NCBI RefSeq assembly: GCF_023898315.1
Contig: NC_064622.1
Location: 179,138,178-179,202,177, forward strand
Origin: Schistocerca nitens
Lineage: Eukaryota; Arthropoda; Insecta; Orthoptera; Acrididae
Direction: 5' to 3'
DNA: 64,000 bases
The position numbers and the translations under genes are program-made. This document shows positions 53,611 through 64,000 of the stretch, in pieces. Each line of letters begins with the position of its first letter. Positions within the stretch are counted from its first letter, which is position 1. Below the pieces are notes generated by a model that was not told the origin of the DNA, did no database searches, and was given only the letters and a program-made list of their open reading frames with translations.

Positions 53611-55110
53611 TATTTGTTATTTTAGTTTTACGTTCTGTGACTCATTTATATGTTTAATCTTAATGATGTGAAACGAGCCATTTTACAATCATACTATATG
53701 CATATAGTAAATATGGATATATGCAGAGCATTTACAAGGTATTTTTTATAATGCAAATGTGAATTAGTAATAGCCTCCTAACATCTCCTCTGTATTAAAT
53801 AAACAAGAATTTTTCTATGGAACTGAAGGAGTTGTGAATGAGAAACTTTTTCAGTTTGTTTTAAAATATAACTTTGGTGTCTGTGAGACATTTTACATCA
53901 TTCGGTAACTAATCCAAATTTTTGGTAGCACCATTTCACACCCCTTATTCTCTACCCACAACTTAACTGTGGAATAATGAATGCCACTTTTCCTTTTGCC
54001 ATTACAGTTAGGTATGACATTGTTCCTCTTGTATTGTAGTGGGTTGTTTATGTCAAACTTCACGAGGGAATAAGTGTAATCTGAAGCAGTAGTCAAAAAA
54101 CCTAACTGTTGAATCAGATGTATACAAGATTTTTGCAAGTGAGCAGCACATGTTATTCTTATACCACGTTTTTAAGGAATGACAACATGTTTCCTCAAAG
54201 ATTAGTTAATCCAGAACATTGTTGCCTATGACATTATTCAAGGAAACCACTCAAAATACGTGAACTTATTGTTTCATCTCTCATCAAACTTTGCAATGAT
54301 TCAAAGTACTAATGTGGCTGAAATGAGTTTTTTACGGATTCAAAACTGTTTTGCCTGTTTAAATTCACATAAATATGAAGACTCAAAGTTCCTGAAATTT
54401 CCAGTCCAGCTATTGTTTCTTCACCATATGTTATGCTTACCATTCTATAATACTTCTAGACGTGAAGAACTGAATAAGACGTCTTTTTGAAATTGAGAGT
54501 GAGACTGTTTGCACAAATCCACTCATTAATACTTCTAAGAACATTATTTTCATTTATTTTGTTGTATATATGTTTGGGTTGATTATTATTAAAGTGTCCT
54601 CTGCAAAAGGAACTAATTCTGTAATTCTAATTGTTGTGCATGATATGGACGCTCTTAAGTGGTTTCCTCCCAGTGAAACGAATCTCCCCTGCTTATGATG
54701 GTTGAATTATTAAGTAGAACTTCCTGCATTCTTTTTGTGAGATATGGCATCATCCTTTGGTTGACTGTACAACCAAATCCAAATAACCTCTATTTATCTA
54801 GGAGGATATTATGATTCATACAGTTAGATAACTCAGATAATTCTTAGAAAATACAAACTAATGCTATTTTGTTATTTAATGCTTGAAAAATTTGGTAAGC
54901 GAATGTGTAAAAGGCATGTTGAAAACTCTTCTGAAATCCACACCGAAATTTACTGACGATTTCAATGTTGCTAAGATAGTAAACCTTTTCAACAACATTA
55001 GAAAATTCTATCAGTTGTGAAATGGGTTGGCAGGTATTGAAATCTTTCCTGTAACCTTTATTATAGAACTGGCTGAGCCATGCTGCATGTCAATGTCTCT
55101 GGAAAATTCG
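53580..55110 (-). pseudogene. LINE reverse transcriptase remnant with (AAT)n tail
   Basis: Reading leftward: EFSNVVEKVYYLSNIEIVSK, then GFQKSFQHAFYTFAYQIFQA, LNNKIALVCIF, CMNHNILLDK, TKRMQEVLL, and LVPFAED-like codons in place of FADD near 54620. This is the RT fingers-palm order, as in the LINE at 31515-33976. It is heavily decayed. An (att)n stretch at 53581-53612 on the plus strand is probably the 3' tail. Confidence 0.6.
53581..53612. repeat. ATT microsatellite
   Basis: About ten att units with one interruption; may be the tail of the minus-strand LINE. Confidence 0.9.
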
Positions 55111-55262
55111 CTGAGTTAGTGATGCATTATACACTCTAAGACATAAAAAATAAGAGAAAACCGACGCTCATGAAGGAATTATCAGCCTTGGACAGAAAAT
55201 CTGTAGCTGTGATGTATTATGTACAGAAAAAAAGATAACAATTTTAGAAAAATTTATTCACG

Positions 55263-55765
55263 TCAATCACGTGTTGGTCCACCTCTGGCTCTTATGCAAG
55301 CACTTATTCGGATAGGTTTGAATATGATAGAGTTGTTGGGTATCCTCCAGAGAGGTGTCGTCTCAAATTCCGTCCAAGTGACGCATTAGGTCGTCAAAAT
55401 CCCGAGCTAGTTGGAGGGCCCTGCCCATAATACTCCCAACGTTCTCAGTTGGGCAGAGGTCCGGATCTTGCTGGCCAAGGTAGAGCTTGGCAAGCACGAA
55501 GAAAAGCAGTAGAAACTCTCGTCGTTTGTAGGTAAGCGTTAAATTGCTGAAATGTAAGTCCAGGATAGCTTGCCATGGAAAAAAAGAAAAGAAACAGGGC
55601 GCAGAATTTGTCAACATACACTCTGCTACGAAAAGGAATGGCACCCAGACCATCACCCCTGGTTGTCAGGCCATATGTTGGGCGATAGTCAGGTTGGTAT
55701 CCTATTGCTGCCTGGGACATCTCCAGACAAGTCTCTGCTGGTCAGTGGGGTTCATTTCGAAGTGG
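55263..55765 (-). pseudogene. Tc1-like T-B, leftward half of a head-to-head pair
   Basis: The minus strand reads VFSDQSHFEMNPTDQQRLVW, GVMVWVPFLF, LYLGQQDPDLCPTENVGSIM and ARDFDDLMRHLDGI: the catalytic domain from the first D onward. The N-terminal DNA-binding half is absent. Stops and shifts are present. Confidence 0.75.
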
Positions 55766-56390
55766 GACTGATCACTGAAGACAATTCTACTTCAGTCAAT
55801 TATATTCCAGGCAGAAGACGTATCTGGAGACGTCCCAGACAGCGTCGGACACTAACTTCAACTGCCGCCCGCCATACCGCCCGACAATCAGGAGTGACAG
55901 TCCGTGGTGCTATTTGTTTTCATAGCAGAACCCTTTTCGTTGCCATCTGCGGAACACTTACAGGACAAGGGTATGTCGACGGTATGCTACAACCAATTTA
56001 GTTGCGATTTATGTCGTACCATCCCGTGCTTACATTTCAGCGGGAATGATCTTAATGCCCGCCCAAACACGGGATGAGTTTCTATTGTTTGTCTTGGTGC
56101 TTGCCAAAACCTACCTTGGCCAGCAAGACCGTCTGATCTCTCCCCTAACTGAGAACGTTTGCAGCATTATGGGCAGGGCCCTCCAACCAGCTCGGGATTT
56201 TGACGACCTAACGCGCCAATTGTACAGAATTTGGCAGTATGTCTGTCAGGGGCACTTGCAACAACTCTAGCAATCAGTGTGAAGCCGAATAACTGCTTGT
56301 ATAAGGGCCAGGAGTGGGCCAACGCGTTACTGACTTGCTCAATTTGTGAAACGCTTTCTCTTGAATAAATCACCAAATTTTTCTGAAATT
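55766..56390 (+). pseudogene. Tc1-like T-B, rightward half of a head-to-head pair
   Basis: The plus strand reads GRRRIWRRPRQRRTLTSTAA, SGVTVRGAICFHSRTLFVAI, ARPSDLSPN and ARDFDDLTRQLYRIW to a 3' end near 56390. It starts just after the first catalytic block, which lies on the opposite strand next door. Its 3' flank (cttctcttgaataaatcacc) matches that of the copy at 6960. Confidence 0.75.
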
Positions 56391-56793
56391 ACAAACATTT
56401 GTTTGACTGTACTTGTATACGACATCTACCGATTTCGATTTCCGTCCATTTCTGATAATTTCTTCATGGTGTGTCGTTGTTTGTTTGTTTGTTTTTTTCG
56501 AGTGCGTACTTCAGAAAACACAATATTTATTATATGTGCACAAGTCTGCAGCACTCTGTTGGAAACAGTACGAAATCCGGATCAGCTTTTATTTCTCCGA
56601 GAATATATATATACATATATTTTTTTTAATTTCAGAAGGAGAAGTGGACGAGGTATTCATATGATTGAGTTTGATGTGAGTTTCTGTTTCAACATACTGC
56701 TTTGATTTTTCTCTTTAATTGCTTGCTCCTACATTTTTTACTGCTTTTAAGATATGATTATTAAACATACTTGATACCTGTGAATGATCATTC
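56391..56793. other. Tc1-like T-B 3' flank, then unassigned sequence
   Basis: 56391-56470 resembles 6990-7060; the rest shows nothing recognisable. Confidence 0.45.
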
Positions 56794-57027
56794 GAAGGGC
56801 TTATTTCAATAGTAGGACAAGTCCATTTTAGTTCATTTTGAGATACAGAGTCCTCAAGTTAAATGAGCGCTGAAAAATCTGCAGTTGAGATACCAGCAGT
56901 ATTCAAGCATATTGCTTCTTGCTAGGATGAATCTTTCTTTCTGTTTGTTTGGATTATTAATTTCAGAAGCATTATAGGCAGAAAAGTGGAGGTAATGGAC
57001 TTGTACCACTATTGAAATAAACCCTTC
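56794..57027. mobile_element. MITE, 234 bp
   Basis: The left end gaagggcttatttcaatagt and the complement of the right end, gaagggtttatttcaatagt, form ~34-bp inverted repeats that continue to acaagtccatt. No coding capacity. No clear target duplication, so the superfamily is not assigned. Confidence 0.75.
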
Positions 57028-57329
57028 CTTTATATCCCTTCAATTTAAATAAAAAAAGATGTTACCCTGTTCTGTGACCTGTGGCCCCGTCTTTAGATTC
57101 ACTACATTCCATACAGACTTAAATCTGTCGTCATAATCACTGATTTCTGGTGTAATGTATATGTTCCTTTATTTTTTATTAACTTTAATCAGTAACTTTG
57201 AGTAATTTTCTGAGGCCATAGAAATTTGGTTTACTTTGAGCTGTATCCCTTCAAGAACAATTCGTACTTTCCATATCTCTATGCTTCTCATAGAGTCTTA
57301 ACTGAAGATAACTGGTTTGCCGACAAAGC

Positions 57330-57640
57330 AATGTTTGCAGATAGTCATCTCAGCATCATCCTTCGTTTAAGTGTTGCGATTTTTTATTTTGTTTTGGCTA
57401 TTGCGGCAAAGAAAAGCACCAAGGAGGTAGGCTACTTACAAAATAAGAAAACTCATGTTTCGTTATTATTATTATTATTATTATTATTGTTATTTTATTC
57501 TTATGTCCCCTGGATCACTTAAATTAAGATCACTTATATTAGTCGTAACGAAGAGGAACGAGTCATTTTAAATTCATACAACCCACTCACACGTAAATTC
57601 ACGCCGACCACTTGCAATTTTTTTAACATGCAGGTGTGAG
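57330..57640. repeat. Diverged copy of the 53440-53750 repeat
   Basis: Shares, in order, a gttgcga-type T-rich stretch, cggcaaa, aggaggtagg, an (att)n microsatellite (57463-57493) and gaacgagtcattttaaattc with 53440-53750. It probably contains the 3' end of the same LINE family. Confidence 0.55.
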
Positions 57641-58241
57641 AGTAATTCCTACGCACCAACTTTTAAGTATTACATAAATTCAAATTCTTCTAGGTAGTGG
57701 CAATTACCCCTGGGGGTAAAATGAACTTTTGTGGAGTTCCACTACGGTTCAGCCACGAATCTAAACAGCTTTATAAACTCAATAACACTACTTCGTTAAT
57801 CTAATGATTTTTAGACAGATGACTAATTCTAGAATTATCAGATATGAGCATTAACGCACGAGACAACGTGGCGGAGGCCACAACAAATGTACTCGCAGTT
57901 TCAAATTTGGACAATTTTCAGCTGTGTAATGGAATGAGCTCACTGAAAATTTGTGCTGGGCCGGGACTCGAGCCCGGATTTCCATTTATGTTATTCGACA
58001 ATACACTTAAGGCTATATGGAATGCAGTGAAACTAGAGACAGGACGAAATGTCACAGAACAGGGTAACGCCACTTTGGATTTAAATGGTAGGGCATGAAG
58101 GGTATGAAGCATATTTTCGTTCCCTAAATGCAGTAGAAAATATAGGGACAAGCAGTTCAACAGAAAGATAAAAGCAGTATGTTGGAAAAGTAACTCAAAC
58201 TAAACCAAAAGGATATTTCACCCACGTCTCCTTCTGAAATT
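57641..58241. other. No recognisable gene or element
   Basis: An 84-codon frame at 57844-58098 has no recognisable feature. Confidence 0.4.
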
Positions 58242-58255
58242 AAGAAAGTTATAAA

Positions 58256-58578
58256 CCACTCCGTCTTCAGACCACAAGTGGCCCTTCGGGACCATCCGAC
58301 CGCCGTGTCATCCTCAGTTGAGGATGCGCGTAGGAGGGGCGCGTGGTCAGTACACCGCTCTCCCGGTCGTTAAGATGGTTTTCTTTGACTGGAGCCGCTA
58401 CTATTCGGTCGAGTAGCTCCTCAATTGGCATCACGAGGCTGAGTGCACCCCAAAAAATGGCAACAGCACATGGTGGCCTGGATGGTCACCCATCCAAGTG
58501 CCGGCCACGCCCGACAGCGCTTAACTTCGGTGATCTCACGGGAACCGGCGTATCCACTGCGGCAAGGCCGTTGCCGTC
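58256..58578 (-). mobile_element. 5S-rRNA-derived SINE
   Basis: The minus-strand head contains 5S rRNA hallmarks in order: atcaccgaagttaagc (box A region), gtcgggcgtggc and acttggatgggtgacc (box C), ending catgtgctgttgcc. A ~230-bp body unrelated to 5S follows. It is flanked by aagaaWgttataaa (58242-58255, 58579-58592; one mismatch in 14). This fits the SINE3 class, in which the polymerase III promoter comes from 5S rRNA, not tRNA. The first ~20 bp of a normal 5S gene are divergent. Confidence 0.85.
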
Positions 58579-58592
58579 AAGAATGTTATAAA

Positions 58593-59394
58593 TTCTCTTA
58601 AAAAGTGAACAACAAGCGGGAAATGCAGAATCGAGTCCCTGTCCGGCACACATTTTTGAACCAGGCCGATGGACATGTCGAAGTATTTCGGATTGTTGGA
58701 CGAGGAACAGAAGAAGGTGAGTGAGAAGCCAACTACTGGATTGAAACTGCTAATTTACAGCACTATCTTTTGTTACTATTCGACATAAATATCAGTAGTG
58801 TAAATTTCTTTCTTATTTGTAGTTGTGGTGCCACTGTCCAGCAATCTGAAAAGATCACGAAAAATGAGGAACGCAAGTCACAATCTCAAAATCACTCCGC
58901 AGTAATGACAACTGGATTCTGCACATGCTTCAAGCCGGCTTTTTCTCTGCAGTATAAAATTTACACACACAAGTCTATGGTTTGAAGCAGGGGCATAATC
59001 GTGGTTGTAAGCTTGAGAAGTAGTGGGAATTTACGGTGAGTCAGAAGTCTATGAGACGTATTACAATACTGCCATTAACGTAAAAAGAGAAAATATTACT
59101 ATGATGACAGCGCAGTGAGTGCTTTTGCTTACGAACAAGGCAGCAACAAATTTAACATCGGGTCATGCTTCGAAAGTCAGAGCACACTTTGCACTACATA
59201 CCCCAGTCTGGCAGCCCCGTTTTATCACGACGCCTGTACACCCCTGATCTAGACGTACACCCAGTGAAACCACTCCTCTTCTTCTAAGGCTTTGTTCTAA
59301 CTTAATGCCTTAATTCTCCGACGTGGACTCCTTGTGCTAGGCCTTGTAACACTGCTACGCAAAGATTCGTGCTCTCATCTCCACGCTGTCTAAT
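58593..59394. other. No recognisable gene or element
   Basis: Nothing supported. Confidence 0.4.
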
Positions 59395-59589
59395 GTATCG
59401 GGGAAACTGACCACTAGATGCCACAAGAGGCGGAGCCGCCAGTATAAAAAGAGCCGAGGAGTATCGTAAGTTGAGAAGCAGTAACAAAAGGAACGGATCG
59501 GGCAGGAGAGCTCATTGACTTCGAAGGTGGATAAGTCATTACACTTTACCTGAGCAAAAAACCCATCATGAACATTTAACCCTTCCAAA

Positions 59590-59796
59590 AAAAAAAAAAA
59601 TGGTTCAAATGGCTCTGAGCACTATGGGACTTAACTGCTGTGGTCATCAGTCCCCTAGAACTTAGAACTACTTAAACCTAACTAACCTAAGGACATCACA
59701 CACATCCATGCCCGAGGCAGGATTCGAACCTGCGACCGTAGCGGTCACGCGGTTCCAGACTGAAGCGCCTTTAACCGCACGGCCACACCGGCCGGC
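59590..59796 (-). mobile_element. SINE family A, copy 11, nested in Tc1-like T-A
   Basis: Minus-strand full-length copy with a run of A on the plus strand at its 3' side. The exact 14-bp target duplication is ttaacccttccaaa (59576-59589, 59797-59810). Confidence 0.94.
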
Positions 59797-59925
59797 TTAA
59801 CCCTTCCAAAGCTGCTCATGTCGACTGATGGTGATATGATTCTGAAGTGGGAACAACCACAGCCTAACCAGTACTAGGCAGATTTCATGCGCTGCCGGAT
59901 ACGGACCGTCGAGCATTAACGAAAA

Positions 59926-61352
59926 TACACTCCTGGAAATGGAAAAAAGAACACATTGACACCGGTGTGTCAGACCCACCATACTTGCTCCGGACACTGC
60001 GAGAGGGCTGTACAAGCAATGATCACACGCACGGCACAGCGGACACACCAGGAACCGCGGTGTTGGCCGTCGAATGGCGCTAGCTGCGCAGCATTTGTGC
60101 ACCGCCGCCGTCAGTGTCAGCCAGTTTGCCGTGGCATACGGAGCTCCATCGCAGTCTTTAACACTGGTAGCATGCCGCGACAGCGTGGACGTGAACCGTA
60201 TGTGCAGTTGACGGACTTTGAGCGAGGGCGTATAGTGGGGATGCGGGAGGCCGGGTGGACGTACCGCCGAATTGCTCAACACGTAGGGGCGTGAGGTCTC
60301 CACAGTACATCGATGTTGTCGCCAGTGGTCGGCGGAAGGTGCACGTGCCCGTCGACCTGGGACCGGACCGCAGCGACGCACGGATGCACGCCAAGACCGT
60401 AGGATCCTACGCAGTGCCGTAGGGGACCGCACCGCCACTTCCCAGCAAATTAGGGACACTGTTGCTCCTGGGGTATCGGCGAGGACCATTCTCAACCGTC
60501 TCCATGAAGCTGGGCTACGGTCCCGCACACCGTTAGGCCGTCTTCCACTCACGCCCCAACATCGTGCAGCCCGCCTCCAGTGGTGTCGCGACAGGCGTGA
60601 ATGGAGGGACGAATGGAGACGTGTCGTCTTCAGCGATGAGAGTCGCTTCTGCCTTGGTGCCAATGATGGTCGTATGCGTGTTTGGCGCCATGCAGGTGAG
60701 CGCCACAATCAGGACTGCATACGACCGAGGCACACAGGGCCAACACCCGGCATCATGGTGTGGGGAGCGAACTCCTACACTGGCCGTACACCACTGGTGA
60801 TCGTCGAGGGGACACTGAATAGTGCACGGTACATCCAAACCGTCATCGAACCCATCGTTCTACCATTCCTAGACCGGCAAGGGAACTTGCTGTTCCAACA
60901 GGACAATGCACGTCCGCATGTATCCCGTGCCACCCAACGTGCTCTAGAAGGTGTAAGTCAACTACCCTGGCCAGCAAGATCTCCGGATCTGTCCCCCATT
61001 GAGCATGTTTGGGACTGGATGAAGCGTCGTCTCACGCGGTCTGCACGTCCAGCACGAACGCTGGTCCAACTGAGGCGCCAGGTGGAAATGGCATGGCAAG
61101 CCGTTCCACAGGACTACATCCAGCATCTCTACGATCGTCTCCATGGGAGAATAGCAGCCTGCATTGCTGCGAAAGGTGGATATACACTGCACTAGTGCCG
61201 ACATTGTGCATGCTCTGTTGCCTGTGTCTATGTGCCTGTGGTTCTGTCAGTGTGATCATGGGATGTATCTGACCCCAGGAATGTGTCAATAAAGTTTCCC
61301 CTTCCTGGGACAATGAATTCACGGTGTTCTTATTTCAATTTCCAGGAGTGTA
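59926..61352 (+). mobile_element. Tc1-like element, family T-C, second copy, nested in T-A
   Basis: Ends TA-cactcctggaaatggaaa and its complement, 1,427 bp, nearly identical to 20040-21465 over its whole length. The close match implies recent common ancestry. Confidence 0.95.
60172..61195 (+). pseudogene. Tc1-like transposase, family T-C, single frameshift
   Basis: Same protein as 20286-21308 from MPRQRGREPYVQLTDFERGR to GGYTLH, but one extra base (cacgtaggggcg versus cacgtggggcg, near 60285) shifts the frame after about residue 38. Bey­ond that point all catalytic motifs remain open in the other frame (FSDESRF, QQDNARPH, SPIEHVW). Only a few substitutions separate the copies. Confidence 0.93.
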
Positions 61353-62130
61353 GTTGTAAAGCATCGCGTGAAATTAACGAAAGGAATTACACGTAAAAGT
61401 CAAAGCGCTACCAGCGCAATGTGCGTGGCAAGTTAAAAAGAACGATGTAGAACACTCGAGGAGATTCTCATAAGCGCCACAGTTCTGTAGTTACTGCTAA
61501 GAGACGCCTGAAGTGGCGTGAGAAGCGACGCAACTGGACAGTGGATGAGTGATTTGGTGTGATGAATCACGCTGTAACCTGTGGCAATCTGATGGAAGGG
61601 TTTGGATTCGACGAAATTATGGATAACGGTTATCTGCCACCATGCTGGGTGTCAATAGTGAATTAATTACGGAGAAGATAGTGTTACGGTATGGGGATGT
61701 TGTTTTCATCGTTAGAGTGCGTCCCCCTTATTGCGATTAATAAAACGCTAAATGCGGAAGGATGTGATCATGTTTTACGGCATAGGGTACAGCGTACACT
61801 GGAGGAACAGTTAAGAGACGGTAACTGTATCAGAGTGACAGTTCACTCTGTCATAAAGCAGCATCTGTGAGGCAGTGGTCTGTGGACAATAACGTTCCGG
61901 AAACGGATTGGCCTGCCCAGAATCCCGATCTGAATCCAATGGAAAACCTTTGGGATCAGCTTAGAGCATCAACTTCGCTGCGTACGCAAGCAACCAACAT
62001 CACTGGTTTCTCTGGTTTCGGCTCTTGAGAAAGAATTGGCTGCCATTCCTAATGTCTTGTAGACACCTCGTGTGCTGTGTCAAAACGCACGGGTTACGTT
62101 CGCCCTTATTAGTGCTGAGCATTCTACGCG

Positions 62131-64000
62131 ATAACTTAATAACGCCTGGTCGTTACTGTAAATATACACGTACGATAAATTTAAAAAAATCTTGTAGATG
62201 AGCCGCGAACATCGACGAAAAAACAGATGGTGAGCGAGCGCGACTTCAGCGATGCAACAACTCGCCTTCGCTGGGTCCAGAGAAGCTGCCTGAGCGACGC
62301 GCAGTAGCCGGCCGCTGTGGCAGAGAACCAACAGCAGCAACGAATAATTAATTAATTGTCAAAAGTTGGCGTTGCGCAGTGTGTTTGTTCGTTTTAAATG
62401 ATTCCTATGGTATGACATAAAGAGTTAGTGAGTTCCCATGTAGACCTCTCACCGACTAAGTCATATATCGGTGTGCGTCTAGGTCTGATAGTAGAGCGAC
62501 CCACTGCGTGGTGTAGTGAGGCACCGCAGCTGGCGGTTAAGGCTTGGGAGAGGGAAAGGAGTTTTGATTGGTAGTACTAGTATTTTAATTTGGGTACAGT
62601 TCGCGGAGGCAGCGTGGCTATTTAGTCTGTTAGGCCCCTGCTCATATATGTGGCTGTCACGGTTGTTTCCTCCCAACGCTGAGCAACGCAATATACAGAG
62701 ATTCTGTGGGATTTTCTGAATAGTCGCTGGTGATACACTGGTTCTGGCGAATTTAGATGAGTGAGCTATCAATTGATTGTCGTCTTGTGGACAGTTTCGG
62801 TCGTAAAGTCTGCTGTGGTAAATCCAGCGTGAGCCTGGTTAGAGAGAGAAGTAGATTTGTAGGTGCTGAGTTTTTGGGAATTGGTGGAACCGATATCCTG
62901 CCCGTGTTGTACGATTCGTGGTTGCGGCTCGCCCAGAGGTAATTGGGTTGCTAGCCGTTTTGTTGAAGTGGTTTGGTAGTGGTTGATGTGTGTGTGTGTC
63001 GAGAAGGGAAAGCCTCGAACACATGTTCGTAGTTGTTGTTTAAATACCACTATCTTACAGCGGACCGAGAATTGGCTCGAATAAATACGAACTGTTTCAC
63101 TATTTGTGATAGAGTGCACCAGTAGTTGAGTGGATGAGCAACGAGAAAGTAAATGAACCATTTTACAAGCAGCACGCAGCCATACAAAAACTTGATTAGC
63201 CGAAGTTACGAGTGGCCGAATTCAAGTAGGGAACTTAGCGGGTCGCGTATTGTCAACGCCTGAAGAGGTTCAGAATTGTTTTAAATTGTCACTTCAGGTT
63301 AGATTAAAAGTGGCGGTGGCACTTAGGGGTTTTTGTTCAATTTTTTTTGTTACTGAATTTCCGTGTTGTGGGGTGTAGTCTTTGATGTTACTCGCTCACT
63401 TACTTGATTGAAATTGTATTGAAATACCTAGAGAAAATAAATTCAAGTTTTCTTGGGTTAACATAAACTTTACGTGTATTTAATTAATATCTGGTGTGTG
63501 TATATATATTTTACGGGAAAAGAAAAGGGTGAATTCCAGAGAACTTAATGCGGCGTTGCAGGACACAAGTATACGCTGGTATTTGTAAGTTTGCCTAATC
63601 GAAAGTTCATCGATTGAGTGGAACCACGATAAACCTACAGAGGGTGGGTATTCTAAAAAGTTAAAACGATTTCATTGATGGAAAGAGTGTCTAAGTAAAT
63701 GCAAGTAGAATTGGAAGTTGTCGTAATTTATTACGGAAAGGTCAGCGATTACACCAAGGACAAAGATTAGTAAATCTGTGAAGTACGTGACGATATATTA
63801 TTTACATAGCAACGCTGGGCTAAATGGAACAGATTTAGTGGTAGCATAAACTATTTCAGTTCTTATCGATACTGGTGGAAGCATCTTAATACAAACTGGT
63901 CATAACACGACGGTATATGGAATAGGAATTTTATAAGTAATTGAAAATTTACGAGTCTTTTCCAGAGATAATGTACTGCGTTGTGGGAATTTAGTTGTGT
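62131..64000. other. No recognisable gene or element
   Basis: 1.9 kb without a supported feature. A 20-bp gccggccgctgtggcagag at 62290 resembles the start of SINE-A but does not continue. Confidence 0.45.

Larger units (their letters stand above)
59395..62130 (+). pseudogene. Tc1-like transposase remnant, family T-A, copy 2, with two nested insertions
   Basis: The leader ccactagatgccacaagagg matches the copy at 4940. N-terminal codons (GSGRRAH) precede the SINE at 59590-59796. After the Tc1 T-C insertion (59926-61352) come VIWCDESRCNLWQSDGRVWI (first catalytic block), SVRQWSVDNNVPETDWPAQN and PDLNPMENLWDQL (last catalytic E). Many stops. Ends near 62130 without a clear terminal repeat. Confidence 0.8.

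Noticed and set aside
53581-53612. ATT repeats as regulatory DNA
   Set aside because: Ordinary microsatellites, best explained as LINE tails or slippage.
58479-58573. A 5S rRNA gene
   Set aside because: The similarity lacks the normal 5' end, is fused to an unrelated body and is flanked by target duplications, so it is a SINE.
62284-62306. A twelfth SINE-A copy
   Set aside because: Only about 20 bp resemble the head; box B and the body are absent.

Overview
The window looks like intergenic DNA from a large, transposon-rich insect genome. The best match is an orthopteran of the grasshopper/locust (Schistocerca) type. That rests on recognising the dominant tRNA-derived SINE, the Tc1-like families and the solo LTR as grasshopper-type repeats; no host gene was available to confirm it. 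I found no host protein gene, tRNA gene, rRNA gene or CRISPR array that I could support. Almost every recognisable coding segment is a transposase, a reverse transcriptase or an endonuclease, and nearly all are broken.

Layout. 0-10 kb: the cut end of a Tc1-like element, a block of ~330-bp diverged tandem units holding a mariner scrap, two abutting Tc1-like remnants (the second with an internal head-to-head junction) and a complete but dead mariner. 10-18.4 kb: a DD41D mariner-like element with long terminal inverted repeats, several Tc1-like elements and a decayed LINE. 18.5-23.4 kb: a complete hAT element with an exact 8-bp target duplication and a recognisable 86-bp intron, into which a SINE and a Tc1-like element have inserted. 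The Tc1-like element carries the window's only fully intact transposase gene. 24.5-29.5 kb: other SINEs, a Tc1 remnant and a LINE on the minus strand.

29.5-39 kb holds the largest structure: two inverted arms of 1,735 bp each (29780-31514 and 37134-38868). Each carries a foldback-like element, a TTAA-flanked piggyBac-type MITE and part of a Tc1-like element. Between them lie a LINE with a 753-codon reading frame and a split DDE transposase. 39-44.8 kb: a solo LTR with 5-bp target duplication, a second copy of the 14.6-kb Tc1 element, SINEs and a DD41D-type remnant. 44.9-53 kb: hammerhead-ribozyme-like motifs, the 3' part of a Penelope-like element (GIY-YIG endonuclease) and a 3.4-kb pogo-like transposon. 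53-64 kb: LINE remnants, a head-to-head Tc1 palindrome, a MITE, a 5S-rRNA-derived SINE, and a Tc1 element carrying a nested SINE and a second copy of the hAT-resident Tc1.

The elements record a layered insertion history: SINEs sit inside Tc1, hAT, pogo and Penelope elements, usually with intact 10-14 bp target duplications, and Tc1 copies sit inside hAT and other Tc1 elements. The most unusual signals are the set of hammerhead-like motifs (one split by a SINE in its stem-II loop), the large inverted duplication, the shared head-to-head Tc1 junction, and Tc1-like transposases whose last two catalytic residues are 32 rather than 34 residues apart. All calls are by eye; no alignment or database search was run.
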